Below, in pieces: positions 1 through 9,667 of a stretch of 64,000 nt of DNA. A program made the position numbers and the translations under genes. The DNA is from Streptococcus sanguinis SK49. GTDB taxonomy: Bacteria; Bacillota; Bacilli; Lactobacillales; Streptococcaceae. Position 1 is the stretch's first letter, and the number at the start of each line of letters is the position of its first letter. The DNA is taken from positions 891,198-955,197 of the forward strand of contig NZ_GL890985.1 in assembly GCF_000212815.1 (NCBI RefSeq), read 5' to 3'. The notes below the pieces were generated by a model. The model ran no database searches. It worked only from the letters and a program-made list of their open reading frames with translations, and was not told the origin of the DNA.

Positions 1-1
1 T

Positions 2-1968
2 GCATCGACGAGTGAGTCCGTATCAGCAAGCGAGTCATCTTCGACCAGTGCGTCTGTAAGTGCCAGCGAATCCGCGTCAACGAGTGCCTCAGTATCAGCT
101 AGCACATCGGCCTCCACGAGTGCATCTGTAAGCGCTAGTGAATCTGCCTCGACCAGTGCGTCCATAAGCGCCAGTGAATCAGCCTCAACAAGTGCGTCAG
201 TGAGTGCCAGCGAATCCGCGTCTACGAGTGCCTCAGTATCAGCTAGCACATCGGCCTCCACGAGTGCATCTGTAAGCGCTAGTGAATCGGCCTCCACGAG
301 TGCATCTGTAAGCGCTAGTGAATCGGCCTCAACAAGTGCATCTGTAAGCGCCAGTGAATCTGCCTCGACCAGTGCGTCCATAAGCGCCAGTGAATCAGCC
401 TCAACAAGTGCGTCAGTGAGTGCAAGTACTTCAGCCTCAACAAGTGCGTCTGTATCAGCGAGCGAATCAGCCTCGACCAGTGCGTCCGTAAGCGCCAGTG
501 AATCAGCCTCAACAAGTGCGTCAGTGAGTGCCAGCACATCGGCCTTAACAAGTGCGTCGGTATCAGCCAGCACATCTGCCTCAACGAGTGCATCCGTAAG
601 CGCCAGTGAATCTGCCTCGACCAGTGCGTCAGTTTCTGCGAGAGAGTCCGCTTCGACGAGTGCATCAGTAAGTGCTAGCGAGTCCGCCTCAGCGAGTGCA
701 TCTGTAAGCGCCAGTGAATCTGCCTCAACAAGTTCGTCCCTAAGTGCCAGCGAGTCCGCCTCAGCGAGTGCGTCTGTATCAGCGAGTGCATCGGTATCAG
801 CTAGCACATCTGCCTCAGCGAGTGCGTCTGTATCTGCGAGCGAGTCCGCTTCGACGGGTGCATCTGTAAGCGCTAGTGAATCTGCCTCGACAAGTGCGTC
901 GGTATCTGCGAGCGAATCCGCCTCGACAAGTGCATCAGTGAGTGCTAGCACATCGGCCTCAACAAGTTCGTCAGTGAGTGCAAGCGAATCCGCTTCAACA
1001 AGTGCGTCGGTATCAGCCAGCACATCCGCCTCAACAAGTTCGTCGGTAAGCGCCAGTGAATCTGCCTCAACAAGTGCATCAGTAAGTGCAAGTACATCTG
1101 CCTCAACAAGTTCGTCGGTATCAGCCAGCACATCCGCCTCAACAAGTGCATCAGTAAGCGCCAGTGAATCTGCCTCAACAAGTGCATCAGTAAGTGCAAG
1201 TACATCTGCCTCAACAAGTTCGTCGGTATCAGCCAGCACATCTGCCTCAACGAGTGCATCAGTAAGCGCCAGTGAATCTGCCTCGACAAGTGCGTCAGTT
1301 TCTGCGAGAGAGTCCGCTTCGACGAGTGCATCAGTAAGTGCTAGCGAGTCCGCCTCAGCGAGTGCGTCTGTATCAGAGAGCGAATCCGCGTCCATGAGCG
1401 CATCTGTAAGCGCTAGTGAATCTGCCTCGACAAGTGCGTCGGTATCAGCGAGCGAATCCGCCTCGACAAGTGCATCAGTGAGTGCTAGCACATCTGCCTC
1501 AACAAGTTCGTCAGTGAGTGCAAGCGAATCCGCTTCAACAAGTGCATCAGTAAGTGCAAGTACATCTGCCTCAACGAGTGAATCTAGATCCACGAGTGCG
1601 TCAGTTTCTGCCAGCACGTCAGCTTTGACGAGTGCGTCTGTATCAGCGAGCGAATCCGCGTCCATGAGCGCGTCTGTATCTGCGAGTGAATCTGCCTCGA
1701 CAAGTGCGTCAGTTTCTGCGAGAGAGTCCGCTTCGACGAGTGCATCGGTATCAGCCAGCACATCAGCCTCAACGAGTGCGTCTGTATCTGCGAGTGAATC
1801 TGCTTTGACAAGTGCCTCAGTGAGTGCCAGCACGTCAGCTTCAACGAGCGCATCTGTAAGCGCCAGTGAATCTGCCTCGACAAGTGCATTAGTCAGCGCT
1901 AGCATGTCTGCGTCTACTAGCGCGTCAGTAAGTGCTAGCGAGTCCGCCTCAGCGAGTGCGTCTATAAG
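2..1968 (+). repeat. Tandem SRR-coding repeat array
   Basis: Nearly 2 kb of degenerate tandem repeats with a basic codon period of 12 nt (SASx) and a higher-order period near 36 nt (for example [12 protein letters not shown]). Larger near-identical blocks recur: the stretch near 600-700 is almost repeated near 1270-1360, and blocks with SASTSSSV recur around 950-1250. Synonymous changes (tca/tcg, agt/agc) distinguish copies. Copy number is expected to vary between strains by slippage or unequal exchange. Short-read assemblies may misestimate its length. Confidence 0.9.
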
Positions 1969-2239
1969 AGACTCTCAATCGACATCATTAAGCGCTAGTG
2001 TCTCAGTCTTTCATAGTCAGTCTGTATCAGCAAGTCTTTCTACGAGTCTGTTGGCTAGTCAGAGCACATCAGAAAGTCAGTCCGCTTCTGAAAGACAGTC
2101 TGAGCTGGATCTGATTTCCAGAGGTCTTTTACCTCAGACAGGGGAAACGGAGAGCAAAGCTTCCATCCTAGCTTTAGGCTTAGGAGCATTGAGCTTGAGC
2201 TTCAAGAAACGTAAAAAGAAAAGTAACTCTGAGAAGTAG
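2..2239 (+). CDS. Serine-rich repeat (SRR) glycoprotein adhesin, 3' part only
   Basis: This is the C-terminal part of a very large cell-wall adhesin of the SrpA/GspB/Hsa/Fap1 type; the start lies left of the window. The frame is open from base 2 and is almost entirely Ser-Ala-Ser-Glu/Thr/Val repeats until about 1968. A degenerate Ser-rich stalk follows, then a sortase signal LPQTG (2129-2143), a short hydrophobic segment and a KKRKKK-type charged tail. In this family the repeats are heavily O-glycosylated in the cytoplasm, starting with GlcNAc, and the protein is exported by the accessory Sec system and anchored by sortase. The genes directly downstream encode exactly that machinery, which supports the assignment. 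The ligand-binding domain is not visible, so the receptor and the exact gene name cannot be given. A strong terminator follows at 2408. Confidence 0.95.
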   Translation, partial: ASTSESVSASESSSTSASVSASESASTSASVSASTSASTSASVSASESASTSASISASESASTSASVSASESASTSASVSASTSASTSASVSASESASTSASVSASESASTSASVSASESASTSASISASESASTSASVSASTSASTSASVSASESASTSASVSASESASTSASVSASTSALTSASVSASTSASTSASVSASESASTSASVSARESASTSASVSASESASASASVSASESASTSSSLSASESASASASVSASASVSASTSASASASVSASESASTGASVSASESASTSASVSASESASTSASVSASTSASTSSSVSASESASTSASVSASTSASTSSSVSASESASTSASVSASTSASTSSSVSASTSASTSASVSASESASTSASVSASTSASTSSSVSASTSASTSASVSASESASTSASVSARESASTSASVSASESASASASVSESESASMSASVSASESASTSASVSASESASTSASVSASTSASTSSSVSASESASTSASVSASTSASTSESRSTSASVSASTSALTSASVSASESASMSASVSASESASTSASVSARESASTSASVSASTSASTSASVSASESALTSASVSASTSASTSASVSASESASTSALVSASMSASTSASVSASESASASASIRDSQSTSLSASVSVFHSQSVSASLSTSLLASQSTSESQSASERQSELDLISRGLLPQTGETESKASILALGLGALSLSFKKRKKKSNSEK

Positions 2240-2576
2240 TGTCAAGTAGAACTAATTAGTTTATATTTAGGCTGTTAAAAGTTCGCTTAGTTGGTAAGCT
2301 GTAGAAGTACTGAATGGAGCAAGATATGAGGAAATAACTTGATTTTCTCTAGTGTTTGTTAAAATTCTAGACACCGTACTAGTAAAAATAAACTGAGAAA
2401 AAATTGAAACAGGAAGTTTTGACAACTTCCTGTTTTTTGACAATTTTGTGAGAAAAAATATTTTTTATTGAATAAGAGAAGACTAGCTAATCTAGATTTT
2501 TAAGGTAATATTTTATATAATATCAAGTATAGAAATGATGTTTTAGAGTTTATGAAATGAAAGAGTAAGGGAAGAA
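2240..2576. other. Intergenic region between adhesin and first glycosyltransferase
   Basis: This 337-base stretch has no convincing gene. It holds the adhesin terminator (2408-2438) and an AT-rich segment with a TATAAT-like hexamer at 2516-2521 upstream of the next gene, but no matching -35 box. A promoter for the glycosylation and secretion genes here is possible but weakly supported. Confidence 0.6.
2408..2438 (+). terminator. Rho-independent terminator of the SRR adhesin gene
   Basis: A perfect 11-bp stem (2408-2418 with 2424-2434), a 5-nt loop and a run of T follow the adhesin stop by about 170 bases. It separates the adhesin transcript from the glycosyltransferase/secretion genes. Confidence 0.85.
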
Positions 2577-5500
2577 ATGAAAACGATTGTTTTGGTTGGT
2601 GATCAGGCCTATCAGGAGCAAGTTTCGACTACAATTAAGTCGATTTTGTATTACAATAAAAATGTAAAAATCTATGTTTTCAATCAGGGATTGAGTGACG
2701 AATGGTTTCGTGATTTTAATGAGCTGGCCGAGCAGCTGGACAGTGAATTGGTCAATATCAGCTTGGACCAAGTGACGATCAGTCCAGATTGGCTGACTCA
2801 GGACCATATCAGCTCAGCTACCTATGCTCGCTATTTTATTCCACAGTTTGTTGCTGAGGGGCGAGTCCTTTATCTGGATAGCGATCTGGTGGTCAATAGA
2901 GATTTGCAGCCTTTATTTGATATTTCTCTAGAAGGCAAGCTTGTGGCTGCGGTTGGAGATGCCGGAGATTATGGCTTTAATGCTGGCGTTCTGCTAATTG
3001 ATAATCGAGCTTGGAAAGAAAGGCAGCTGCAGGAAACCTTTATCAAGGAAACGGACCGCATCATGGGCTTGGTCCAGTCTGGCCATATGGAGGCTTTTAA
3101 CGGTGATCAGACGGTTTTAAATCATGTGCTGGCTCAGGACTGGCTGCCCTTGGATAAGATTTACAATCTGCAGGTAGGTCATGACTTGGAGGCCTTTTAC
3201 AGCGGCTGGAATGGCCATTTTGAGCTGGATCAGGAACCTCTGATTATCCACTATACCACCTTTCGCAAGCCTTGGAACTCGGAAGTTAGCTATCGCTACC
3301 GTCAGCTTTGGTGGGACTTTCAGGCCTTGAGCTTGGCGGAGATTTCAGCCCATCATCGGGGAGAGTTTGAGCTGCAAGACCGATGGGAGAAGGCGGCTCT
3401 GAATTGCATGCTCCTGACTGATGTACAGGAGTTAGAGCAGATAGAGTTTTTAGCCCAGTCCCTGCATAGCGTTCATTTTTATATAGCCTGTTACACAGAT
3501 ATGGGAGCTTATCTGCAATCTTTGAGTCAGTATGAGAACATCCATCTTTATCCGCAGGTTATTCATGCAGTTCTGGATGAGCTCATTGATAAGTGCCAGG
3601 TCTATTTGGATATTCACCATGGAAGCGAGCACTATCAGCTGAGCAGTCGTTTCAAGGCACTTGGAAAGCCAGTTCTGGCTTTTGACAATACTAAGAAAAA
3701 TGAAAACGAAGACCTGATCTATCCGCATGAAAATCCACAGGAGATAGTGGAAAAACTGCGCAGTCTGATGAAAAAAGAGAAGCCGCAAGCCTTTCGTGCT
3801 GTGGTGCTGGCAGCTAATGCTGCTTACAGTGAGCAGGTCTTAACCACCATTAAGTCCATCGTCTGCCACAATCGCTTTATCAAGTTTTATGTCATCAACA
3901 GTGACTTTCCAACAGAGTGGTTTGTCAGCATGCAGAAAAAGATGGCCAAGCTAGACTGCCAAATCGTCAATGCTCGAGTGTCTGCTTCGCTAGTGTCAAA
4001 TTTTAAAACGGATATTAGTTATACTGTTTTCCTGCGCTATTTTGTAGCGGATTTTGTCGAGGAAGACAAGGCTTTGTATTTGGATTGCGATATCGTTGTC
4101 ACGCGGGATTTAAGCTCCTTATTTGAAACAGAACTTGGAGATGCACCACTTGCTGCGGTCAAGGATCTGGGTGGGCAAGTGTATTTTCATCAGCATATCT
4201 TTAATGCTGGGTTCTTATTAATCAATAATGCCCTTTGGAAGCGAGAAAATATTCGCCAACGTTTGATTGAACTGACCAATGAATGGCATGACAAGGTACC
4301 TTCTGGTGACCAAAGCATTCTCAATATGCTTTTTGAAAACCGCTGGATGGAGCTGCCTTTTGCTTATAACTGCATTACGCTGCACACGACCTTTTCGGAC
4401 TATGAGCCAGAAAAAGGTCTCTATCCGCCTGTGATTCACTATCTGACTGAGCGAAAGCCTTGGAAAGAGTATACCCAGTCCATCTATCGTGAGGTCTGGT
4501 GGTTCTATCAGGGACTGGATTGGTCGGATATGCAGGAGCCAGTCGGAGCCCTGACTCAAAAGATGGTGGAAGGGGAAGATGGATCAAGTCTGTCCTGCCT
4601 AGTCTACACCTACTCTTGTGACCTGATGCATATCAACTATCTGATTCAAGCCCTGCCTGCCTGTCATTTCTACATCGCTGCACCAGTAGTGGTAGCAGAG
4701 CCAATCACGCGTTTGCTCCAGTATCCTAATGTCAGCGTCAGTTCAGATATAGCGGGCATTCCGGCTCTCTTGGAGTCGCTGGAAGCCAAGTCTCAGCTGC
4801 TGCTGGATATCAATGCCGGTGATGAGGTAGGGAACATTATTGCTCGCTTTAAGTCTGCTGGTAAGCCAGTCTTTGCCTTTGATAGTACAGTCCATGGCCA
4901 GCAGGGGCAGGAAGTCTTTCCAGCTGATAACCCTGAAGTCATGGTGCAGGCTATTGAGAAGCTGGGCTTAGCCGAGCCTGAGGAGCGGCAGATTTCTGTA
5001 CTCTCTATCGACCAGTCGCTGGATTATCTCTTGGAGAAAGGTGCTTCAGTAGTTCGCTTTGGAGATGGGGAGATGGATTTGGTTGCGGGCCGTAGTATCG
5101 TCTATCAAGACTTTGATCCAGAGCTGTCAGCACGCTTGAGAGAGATTATGTCTATGGAAAGCAATGAGCGTTTGATGATTTGTCTGCCCGATGTCTTTAC
5201 AGGGCTAGAGCGCTATTCCATCGATGCCCAGAATTTCTGGAGTCTAAATCATTTGCCACATTTTCTTGAGAAATATAAAAATATTTGCCGAGCACCTTGG
5301 TATGGATCGACCTTTATTTCCCGTCCTTATATTGACTTGGAAGATAAGACACCGTCTGCGGGCTATTTTGCAAAGCTCAAGCAGCTATGGAAGGACAAGG
5401 ACCTCTTGATCGTAGAGGGCTTGACTTCTCGCTCTGGTGTGGGCAATGACCTCTTTGACGGGGCTAAATCCATCAAGCGGATTATCTGTCCTTCTCGCAA

Positions 5501-5801
5501 TGCCTACAGCAAGCTGGATGCCATCAAGCAGGCTGTTCGAGAATATGCGGACAATCGTCTGATTTTGACTATGCTGGGTCCGACGGCCAAGGTCTTGGTC
5601 TATGATCTGGTTCAGGAAGGTTATCGGGCGCTGGATATTGGGCATATTGACTCAGAGTATGAGTGGTTCCAGATGGGGGCTAGCCACAAGGTCAAGCTGT
5701 CGCACAAGCATACGGCTGAGCACAACTTTGATCAGGATATTGAGTTTAGAGACGACCAAGCTTATGACAGTCAGATTGTTGCCAATCTGGCTCAGGAATG
5801 A
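2577..5801 (+). CDS. Three-domain SRR-glycan glycosyltransferase (GT8-GT8-GT-D/DUF1792)
   Basis: A 1074-aa cytoplasmic enzyme that probably extends the O-glycan on the adjacent adhesin. It contains two GT8-type glycosyltransferase domains: residues about 1-275 with DxD motif LYLDSD near 98, and about 405-680 with LYLDCD near 500. Both end in a HY-containing segment followed by a KPW motif. Each GT8 domain is followed by a roughly 120-residue module containing LDIHHG (about 342) or LDINAG (about 741). A C-terminal GT-D (DUF1792) domain starts near 804 with VVRFGDGE near 825. The DUF1792 fold was defined in the S. parasanguinis Fap1 pathway; related loci in other streptococci often carry these activities on separate proteins. 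A GGGA-type ribosome site precedes the ATG. Sugar specificities cannot be read from sequence. Confidence 0.88.
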   Translation: MKTIVLVGDQAYQEQVSTTIKSILYYNKNVKIYVFNQGLSDEWFRDFNELAEQLDSELVNISLDQVTISPDWLTQDHISSATYARYFIPQFVAEGRVLYLDSDLVVNRDLQPLFDISLEGKLVAAVGDAGDYGFNAGVLLIDNRAWKERQLQETFIKETDRIMGLVQSGHMEAFNGDQTVLNHVLAQDWLPLDKIYNLQVGHDLEAFYSGWNGHFELDQEPLIIHYTTFRKPWNSEVSYRYRQLWWDFQALSLAEISAHHRGEFELQDRWEKAALNCMLLTDVQELEQIEFLAQSLHSVHFYIACYTDMGAYLQSLSQYENIHLYPQVIHAVLDELIDKCQVYLDIHHGSEHYQLSSRFKALGKPVLAFDNTKKNENEDLIYPHENPQEIVEKLRSLMKKEKPQAFRAVVLAANAAYSEQVLTTIKSIVCHNRFIKFYVINSDFPTEWFVSMQKKMAKLDCQIVNARVSASLVSNFKTDISYTVFLRYFVADFVEEDKALYLDCDIVVTRDLSSLFETELGDAPLAAVKDLGGQVYFHQHIFNAGFLLINNALWKRENIRQRLIELTNEWHDKVPSGDQSILNMLFENRWMELPFAYNCITLHTTFSDYEPEKGLYPPVIHYLTERKPWKEYTQSIYREVWWFYQGLDWSDMQEPVGALTQKMVEGEDGSSLSCLVYTYSCDLMHINYLIQALPACHFYIAAPVVVAEPITRLLQYPNVSVSSDIAGIPALLESLEAKSQLLLDINAGDEVGNIIARFKSAGKPVFAFDSTVHGQQGQEVFPADNPEVMVQAIEKLGLAEPEERQISVLSIDQSLDYLLEKGASVVRFGDGEMDLVAGRSIVYQDFDPELSARLREIMSMESNERLMICLPDVFTGLERYSIDAQNFWSLNHLPHFLEKYKNICRAPWYGSTFISRPYIDLEDKTPSAGYFAKLKQLWKDKDLLIVEGLTSRSGVGNDLFDGAKSIKRIICPSRNAYSKLDAIKQAVREYADNRLILTMLGPTAKVLVYDLVQEGYRALDIGHIDSEYEWFQMGASHKVKLSHKHTAEHNFDQDIEFRDDQAYDSQIVANLAQE

Positions 5802-5817
5802 AGATTAGAAAAAGAAT

Positions 5818-6822
5818 ATGAAAGTTAATATTACCAATCTATACGGTATGTCTGGCCAGAGTACGGCCTTGATTGCCCAGAATGATGTGACCAAGCTAGC
5901 CAAGCAGCTGGGCTTCAATGAATTGAGTTTTTACTTTTACGATATTTACAGCGACAGCCAGTCGGAGCTAAGTACCCGTCTGGACGGTATCATGGCTAGT
6001 GTGGGCTATGGCGATGTGGTTATCTATCAGTCGCCGACTTGGAATGGCCGGGAGTTTGACCAGGCCTTTATCAGCAAGCTGAAGATTTTGCAGGCTAAGC
6101 TGATTACCTTTATCCATGATGTGCCGCCGCTGATGTTCCCGTCAAACTACTATCTGATGCCGGAGTATATCGACATGTATAATCAGTCCGATGTGGTCAT
6201 CGTGCCTTCTGAGCAGATGCGGGACAAGCTTCTGTCAGAGGGAATGACGGTGGACAAGATTTTAGTTCAGCGCATGTGGGATCATCCCTATGATCTGCTC
6301 CTGCACCAGCCTCAGTTTGCGCCTAAGCTGTATTTTGCAGGAAGTGTAGAGCGTTTTCCACATCTGATCAATTGGTCTTATGCTACGCCGCTGGAGATTT
6401 TTTCGCCTGAGGAAGAGTCAAACCCAGAGGCCAATGTCAGCTATCGTGGCTGGGTCAGCCGGCCAGAGTTGCTCTTGGAGCTGTCCAAGGGCGGTCTAGG
6501 CCTGGTCTGGGGTGTTGAGGAAAATCCAGCAGACGAGCCGGAATACTACGGTCTCAATATCTCTCATAAGTCTGCCACCTATCTGGCAGCTGGGATTCCG
6601 GTTATCGTCCCTTCTTACCTGTCCAATGCAGAGCTGATTCGCGAGCGCGGTCTGGGCCTTGTCGTAGACAGTCTGGAAGAGGCCAGTCGGATCGTAGAAA
6701 GCCTGACTGCAGAGGAATATCAGGCTATGGTCGAGCGGGTTAGAAAGTTCTCTTTCTTGCTCAAGGAAGGTTATTTTAGCAAGAAAGTCTTAGTAGATGC
6801 GGTGATGGAAGTCTTATCTTAG
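5818..6822 (+). CDS. nss: Gtf3/Nss glucosyltransferase of SRR glycosylation
   Basis: A 334-aa GT-B fold enzyme matching the Gtf3/Nss family (annotated historically as nucleotide-sugar synthetase-like). In S. parasanguinis, Gtf3 adds glucose from UDP-glucose to the first GlcNAc of the adhesin. The N-terminal half holds the acceptor region with FIHDVPPLMF (about residues 100-110). The C-terminal half has the nucleotide-sugar site including NISHKSATYLAAGIPVI (about 247-263), typical of this family. It starts 16 nt after the preceding glycosyltransferase and precedes secY2, the order known in S. gordonii and S. sanguinis. The function is inferred from family membership; the exact donor was not tested. 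Confidence 0.88.
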   Translation: MKVNITNLYGMSGQSTALIAQNDVTKLAKQLGFNELSFYFYDIYSDSQSELSTRLDGIMASVGYGDVVIYQSPTWNGREFDQAFISKLKILQAKLITFIHDVPPLMFPSNYYLMPEYIDMYNQSDVVIVPSEQMRDKLLSEGMTVDKILVQRMWDHPYDLLLHQPQFAPKLYFAGSVERFPHLINWSYATPLEIFSPEEESNPEANVSYRGWVSRPELLLELSKGGLGLVWGVEENPADEPEYYGLNISHKSATYLAAGIPVIVPSYLSNAELIRERGLGLVVDSLEEASRIVESLTAEEYQAMVERVRKFSFLLKEGYFSKKVLVDAVMEVLS

Positions 6823-6854
6823 AGCTTTTCCAGCCATCGTCATGAGGAGTCAGT

Positions 6855-8078
6855 GTGAAGTCATTTTTTAAACCGGTCATTATCAAAAAGTTTCTGTGGA
6901 CCTTATTTTTCTTATTTATCTATGTCTTGGGAACCAAGCTGACCCTGCCTTTCATCGATATGAGTAAGGCAGCTGCCATGGACGGAACCTCTACGATCTT
7001 GAACTATGCGACAGCCCTGATGGGGGGAAATCTACGCAGTATGTCGCTCTTTTCTGTCGGCCTGTCTCCTTGGATGTCCTCTATGCTGATCTGGCAGATG
7101 TTTGCTGTGTCCAAGCGCCTAGGCTTGAGTAAGCTCCCTCTGGAAGTGCAGGAAAGACGGCGGATGCTGCTGACTTTGGTCATCGCCTTGATTCAGTCCG
7201 TGGCCCTGGTCCTAAACTTGCCACTGCAAGAAGCAGGCGGGGTGGATATGACTACGATTATGGTCTTAGATACCTTGGTCTTGATGGCTGGAACCTACTT
7301 TCTCATTTGGCTGACGGATTTGAATGCTGCCATGGGACTTGGAGGCTCCATCATGATTGTCATGGCCAGCATGATTGCCTACATTCCGCAGGATATTTGG
7401 AATTCCATTCAGGAGCTGAAGATTTCTTCACTTTGGCTGGCCTTGATGCTGGTTTTCAGTCTAGTCTTTCTCTATCTGGCTGTTACAGTTGAACGGTCCA
7501 AGTACCGAATTCCAGTCAATAAGATCAATATCCATAACCGTTTCAAGAAATACTCTTATCTGGATATTCGTCTGAATCCTGCTGGTGGGATGCCGATTAT
7601 GTACGCTATGACCTTGGTCAGCATTCCACAGTATTTCCTTTTGATTATCCACTTTCTCCAGCCGGAAAACCAGTTGATTGAGCAGTGGATAGAAGCGCTG
7701 TCTATGGGAAGTCCAGCTTGGTTTATCCTCTATCTGCTGACCATTTTCATCCTGGCGCTGGCCTTCGCCTTTATCAATATCAGTGGCGACCAGATTGCTG
7801 AGCGGATGCAGAAGAGTGGAGAGTATATTGAAAATGTTTATCCGGGAGGAGCAACCCGCCGGTATATCAATGGTTTGGTGACTTATTTTGCACTAGTGGG
7901 GGCTTTCTATCTTATCCTGATTTCTGGTCTGCCTATGATAGTGGTACTTCTGGACATTCGCTATCTGCGGCTCAGCATGATTCCGGGGATTTTTATGATT
8001 TTTATCGGGATGGTCTTTTCTATTAAGGACGAGGTGGATGCCTTGACGCTTAATGACCGTTATCGTTCATTGTTGTAG
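6855..8078 (+). CDS. secY2: Accessory Sec translocase channel SecY2
   Basis: A 407-aa polytopic membrane protein with about ten hydrophobic segments, starting at a GTG with GAGGAG upstream. It is the SecY paralogue that forms the channel for export of the glycosylated adhesin together with SecA2 and Asp1-5. It is shorter than housekeeping SecY (about 430 aa). The C-terminal region keeps a SecY-like [11 protein letters not shown] segment. Position between nss and asp1 is diagnostic for the accessory Sec locus. Confidence 0.93.
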   Translation: MKSFFKPVIIKKFLWTLFFLFIYVLGTKLTLPFIDMSKAAAMDGTSTILNYATALMGGNLRSMSLFSVGLSPWMSSMLIWQMFAVSKRLGLSKLPLEVQERRRMLLTLVIALIQSVALVLNLPLQEAGGVDMTTIMVLDTLVLMAGTYFLIWLTDLNAAMGLGGSIMIVMASMIAYIPQDIWNSIQELKISSLWLALMLVFSLVFLYLAVTVERSKYRIPVNKINIHNRFKKYSYLDIRLNPAGGMPIMYAMTLVSIPQYFLLIIHFLQPENQLIEQWIEALSMGSPAWFILYLLTIFILALAFAFINISGDQIAERMQKSGEYIENVYPGGATRRYINGLVTYFALVGAFYLILISGLPMIVVLLDIRYLRLSMIPGIFMIFIGMVFSIKDEVDALTLNDRYRSLL

Positions 8079-8086
8079 GAGAAACT

Positions 8087-9667
8087 ATGTATTACTTTAT
8101 TCCTTCATGGAGTGGCAGTGGGGATCGGGTTTGGCACCGGGATATTGTCCCTTGGTACCGCTCCATGCAACGACTGGAGTTTGATGACTCGATTCATCAG
8201 ATTCGGATTTTTCAAAGTGAAAATCTGCCAGTCCAGCTGCTTTTGCCAGCCTATATGCCGCATGCCCGCTATCTCTTGCATCGGCAGGATATTTTTGAGA
8301 CGGACTATTACTCGGTCTTTGATGAGATTCAGGGGATTCAGTCTAAAGAAATGCAGGTCCTGCAAATCAAGGATCTGGACTGGGAACCAGACTGTGAGTT
8401 TGTCTATACGCCCTTTCTAATCATGGTCCGCAGGCAGGGACAGCTCTATGCCCATGTCGAGTTTGGAGTAGAAGGCTTTATCAGCTTCATCAAGTTTTTC
8501 AAGGATGACCAGCTGGAGAAGTTTTATATCTTTGATGACCGGGGCTTTGTCTCCAGTATCACCTATTATGAAGATGGTCAGCCCCTTTATCAGGACTACC
8601 TGCAGCCGGATGGTGACTGGCGGATTCGTGAGCATCTCAAGCCTGACGACAGTCGGATAGAGGTCAACCCTGCTTACTTACTGGACTTTGATAAGCTGGA
8701 GTATGAGCGGATGCCGGACTTAATCTTGGAGAAATTAGGTCACTATATCGAGCGCAATGCAGGAGAGGACAGCCGGTTTGTCCTAGCAACGCATCCCTTA
8801 TACACTCAAGCCATTTTGCGCTTATTGCCCAAGAATGTTCAAATCATTCTCAGCTTTTTCTACGAGCGCAATCATACAGTGGATTGGTCAGCTCTAGAAG
8901 CAGATTTGCAGCAGGCAGATTTAGTCTTGACTGATCGTATGGATTTCAAGAAGGCTATCCAGCGCTACCTGCCTAGGCAGGCTCAGAAGGTGCATTACCT
9001 ATCGCCTTTTGATACCCGTCTGCAGTTGGGCAAGAGTCAGCGCCGCCGTGAATCCAAGATTTTTTATCAGATTAATCTGGAAGAAGGGCTTAATGACTAT
9101 GCCATCTTCAAGGTTCTCCACTATGTGGCCAAGCATCCGGATACGGAGCTGACTATCGGTGTTTACAATGCTTGGCAGGAAGGAATCCAAAAGGTGGAGA
9201 CCAAGGTGCAGGAGGTTATTGATGAATTTCTGAATCGCTATGAATTTGTCAAGAACTACCGGCGCAGTGAGCAGGCTGAGAATGCCCTGCTGGAAAATCA
9301 GGAGCAGGACCTCCGTTTCACCATTAAAAATATCACAGACGAGCTCAGCTTGATTCAGGAGCTGGATGATACGCGGTTAATCATCGACCTGAGTGAGCAG
9401 CCCAATCTCTATACGCAGATTGCTGGGATTTCTGCCGGGATTCCGCAGATCAATCTGGTGGGCTCGGACTATGTGACCCATCTGCAAAATGGCTATATCT
9501 TGGACTCTATCTCTGATCTGCCGACTGCTGCAGACTATTACTTGGAAGGTTTGAAAAATTGGAACCAGGCCCTGATTTATTCCATTGAAAAAATCCATCA
9601 TAATACTGGTCTGGAGCTGATTGGCCGGTGGGAGCAGTGGCTCAAGGAGGCTGAGAATGCAAAATAA
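8087..9667 (+). CDS. asp1: Accessory Sec system protein Asp1
   Basis: A 526-aa protein of the Asp1 family. In S. gordonii, Asp1 has a GT-B-like fold without known catalytic activity and forms a complex with Asp2 and Asp3 that binds the adhesin and targets it to SecA2. The N-terminus (MYYFIPSW) and the terminal GT-B-like half, with NLVGSDYVTHLQNGYI near 460-475, fit the family. It starts 8 nt after secY2 and overlaps the start of asp2 by 11 nt, suggesting translational coupling. Confidence 0.92.
   Translation: MYYFIPSWSGSGDRVWHRDIVPWYRSMQRLEFDDSIHQIRIFQSENLPVQLLLPAYMPHARYLLHRQDIFETDYYSVFDEIQGIQSKEMQVLQIKDLDWEPDCEFVYTPFLIMVRRQGQLYAHVEFGVEGFISFIKFFKDDQLEKFYIFDDRGFVSSITYYEDGQPLYQDYLQPDGDWRIREHLKPDDSRIEVNPAYLLDFDKLEYERMPDLILEKLGHYIERNAGEDSRFVLATHPLYTQAILRLLPKNVQIILSFFYERNHTVDWSALEADLQQADLVLTDRMDFKKAIQRYLPRQAQKVHYLSPFDTRLQLGKSQRRRESKIFYQINLEEGLNDYAIFKVLHYVAKHPDTELTIGVYNAWQEGIQKVETKVQEVIDEFLNRYEFVKNYRRSEQAENALLENQEQDLRFTIKNITDELSLIQELDDTRLIIDLSEQPNLYTQIAGISAGIPQINLVGSDYVTHLQNGYILDSISDLPTAADYYLEGLKNWNQALIYSIEKIHHNTGLELIGRWEQWLKEAENAK

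Noticed and set aside
315..1889. Long open frames on the minus strand within the SRR array
   Set aside because: They arise because the repeat lacks stop codons in several frames; their proteins are low-complexity Leu/His/Arg-rich shadows without ribosome sites.
2516..2521. TATAAT upstream of the three-domain glycosyltransferase as a firm promoter
   Set aside because: No -35 box or TGn extension in a very AT-rich stretch, where such hexamers occur by chance; kept only as a remark in the intergenic entry.
4375..4587. Minus-strand open frames within the three-domain glycosyltransferase
   Set aside because: They are fully covered by a well-supported gene on the plus strand and show no coding features of their own.
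9621..9656. Upstream in-frame ATG for asp2
   Set aside because: It lies within asp1 without a good ribosome site, and it would shift the catalytic triad away from its reference numbering.
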